From an uncultured Prevotellaceae bacterium (GTDB lineage Bacteria > Bacteroidota > Bacteroidia > Bacteroidales > Bacteroidaceae): 41,838 bases of DNA. A model generated the notes under the pieces. The model saw nothing but the letters and a program-made list of their open reading frames with translations, made no database searches and had not been told where the DNA came from. The DNA lies in contig CACXYH010000040.1 of the NCBI GenBank assembly GCA_902771785.1, positions 1-41,838 on the forward strand, read 5' to 3'. Positions 41,501 to 41,838 of this stretch are shown here, piece after piece (position 1 is the stretch's first letter; every line of letters starts with the position of its first letter). Made by a program: the position numbers and the translations under genes.

Positions 41501-41838
41501 TTGCAGCACCGGTGAATGCAGAACGCTTGGCCGTACCATAAGCCACCACGATCACCTCGTCGAGGGCTTTCTGGTCGCTGGTCAACAAGATGCGCATGTT
41601 AGGACGGGCGCTCACTTCGATGGGCTCCATACCTACATACGTAATGCGCAGGGTCTTCCGTCCTGCGGGCACAGTCAGCGAGAACTGACCGTTGGCGTTG
41701 GTTGTCGTACCGACCTGTGTTCCCACCACGAGGACTGTAGCACCCACCACGGGCTGTCCGTCGTCTTGAGACACTACGGTACCATTGACTTTCGTCTGTG
41801 CCAGCACGCTTCCTACACAGAGGAAGAGAGCGGCCAAA
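38580..41838 (-). CDS. susC: SusC/RagA family TonB-dependent outer-membrane transporter (partial)
   Basis: At least 1085 codons, continuing past the right edge: the most upstream codon is TTG (Leu) inside the signal peptide, so the true start is missing. Visible order: end of signal peptide (VLAQ), a carboxypeptidase-D-like regulatory domain (about 15-95, [19 protein letters not shown]), the TonB-box-like region ([11 protein letters not shown], about 90-100), the plug domain (about 110-220, with LYIIDGVP and [36 protein letters not shown]), and the barrel ending in LTVTF. It imports bound substrates across the outer membrane with energy from TonB. The symbol is a family name only. Confidence 0.95.
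   Translation of the reverse strand, partial: [1085 protein letters not shown]

Overview
The window looks like chromosomal DNA of a Prevotella-type Bacteroidales (Prevotella in the broad sense, including Segatella). The evidence is the recurrent promoter core TAnnTTTG, often with TTTG about 20 bases upstream; a SusC/SusD pair; a TonB-ExbB-ExbD-ExbD operon; a PorT-like protein; C10 (streptopain-family) proteases; a BspA-type leucine-rich repeat protein; and weak or A-rich ribosome binding sites. No phage, plasmid or transposase gene is seen. Every call rests on reading the sequence; no database search was run.

Layout. 1-5000: a partial gene, then a 1555-residue secreted C10 protease fused to BspA repeats with a long structured leader. 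5190-5525: a candidate stand-alone RNA with its own promoter and T-run. 5646-5799: a 22-bp-period palindromic array. 5962-7822: a lipoprotein and rsmA. 7919-8351: a gene-free interval with a promoter-like core, tandem 34-40 nt repeats, a folded domain and an intrinsic terminator, so a candidate non-coding RNA. 8378-11258 (minus): rRNA/tRNA methyltransferase, MATE exporter and cyclophilin joined by ATGA overlaps. 11353-15538: a GH2-family glycosidase and a convergent membrane-bound AraC-type regulator. 15590-16103: repeated TTTGCAAAT sites, a terminator hairpin and copy 1 of a MITE-like element. 16125-18811: tRNA-Met, a START-like protein and an LptF/LptG-type permease. 18847-21553: ribBA and an aspartate-type aminotransferase, separated by a second 22-bp array. 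21732-27201: the energy-transduction operon exbB-exbD-exbD-tonB followed by a phosphate-binding-like lipoprotein and a TPR protein. 27226-27657: terminator, third 22-bp array, copy 2 of the MITE-like element in opposite orientation, second terminator. 27684-30625: a 56-residue ferredoxin, a PorT-like protein and a CotH-family protein. 30638-34273: tRNA-Lys, AI-2E-family permease, thymidine kinase, rsmI and a coiled-coil lipoprotein. 34293-41838 (minus): a susC (partial)-susD-lipoprotein operon followed by a second C10 protease whose C-terminal sorting-like tail is out of frame.

How the parts fit. Much of the window concerns the cell envelope: TonB-complex energisation would power SusC-type importers; secreted C10 proteases and the GH2 enzyme would supply peptides and sugars; PorT suggests a type IX secretion route for proteins with the C-terminal tail seen on the C10 and CotH proteins. 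The least explained content is non-coding: three intergenic arrays with the same exact 22-bp period but different sequences, two candidate structured RNAs, and a palindromic element with a G-quadruplex motif on each strand.
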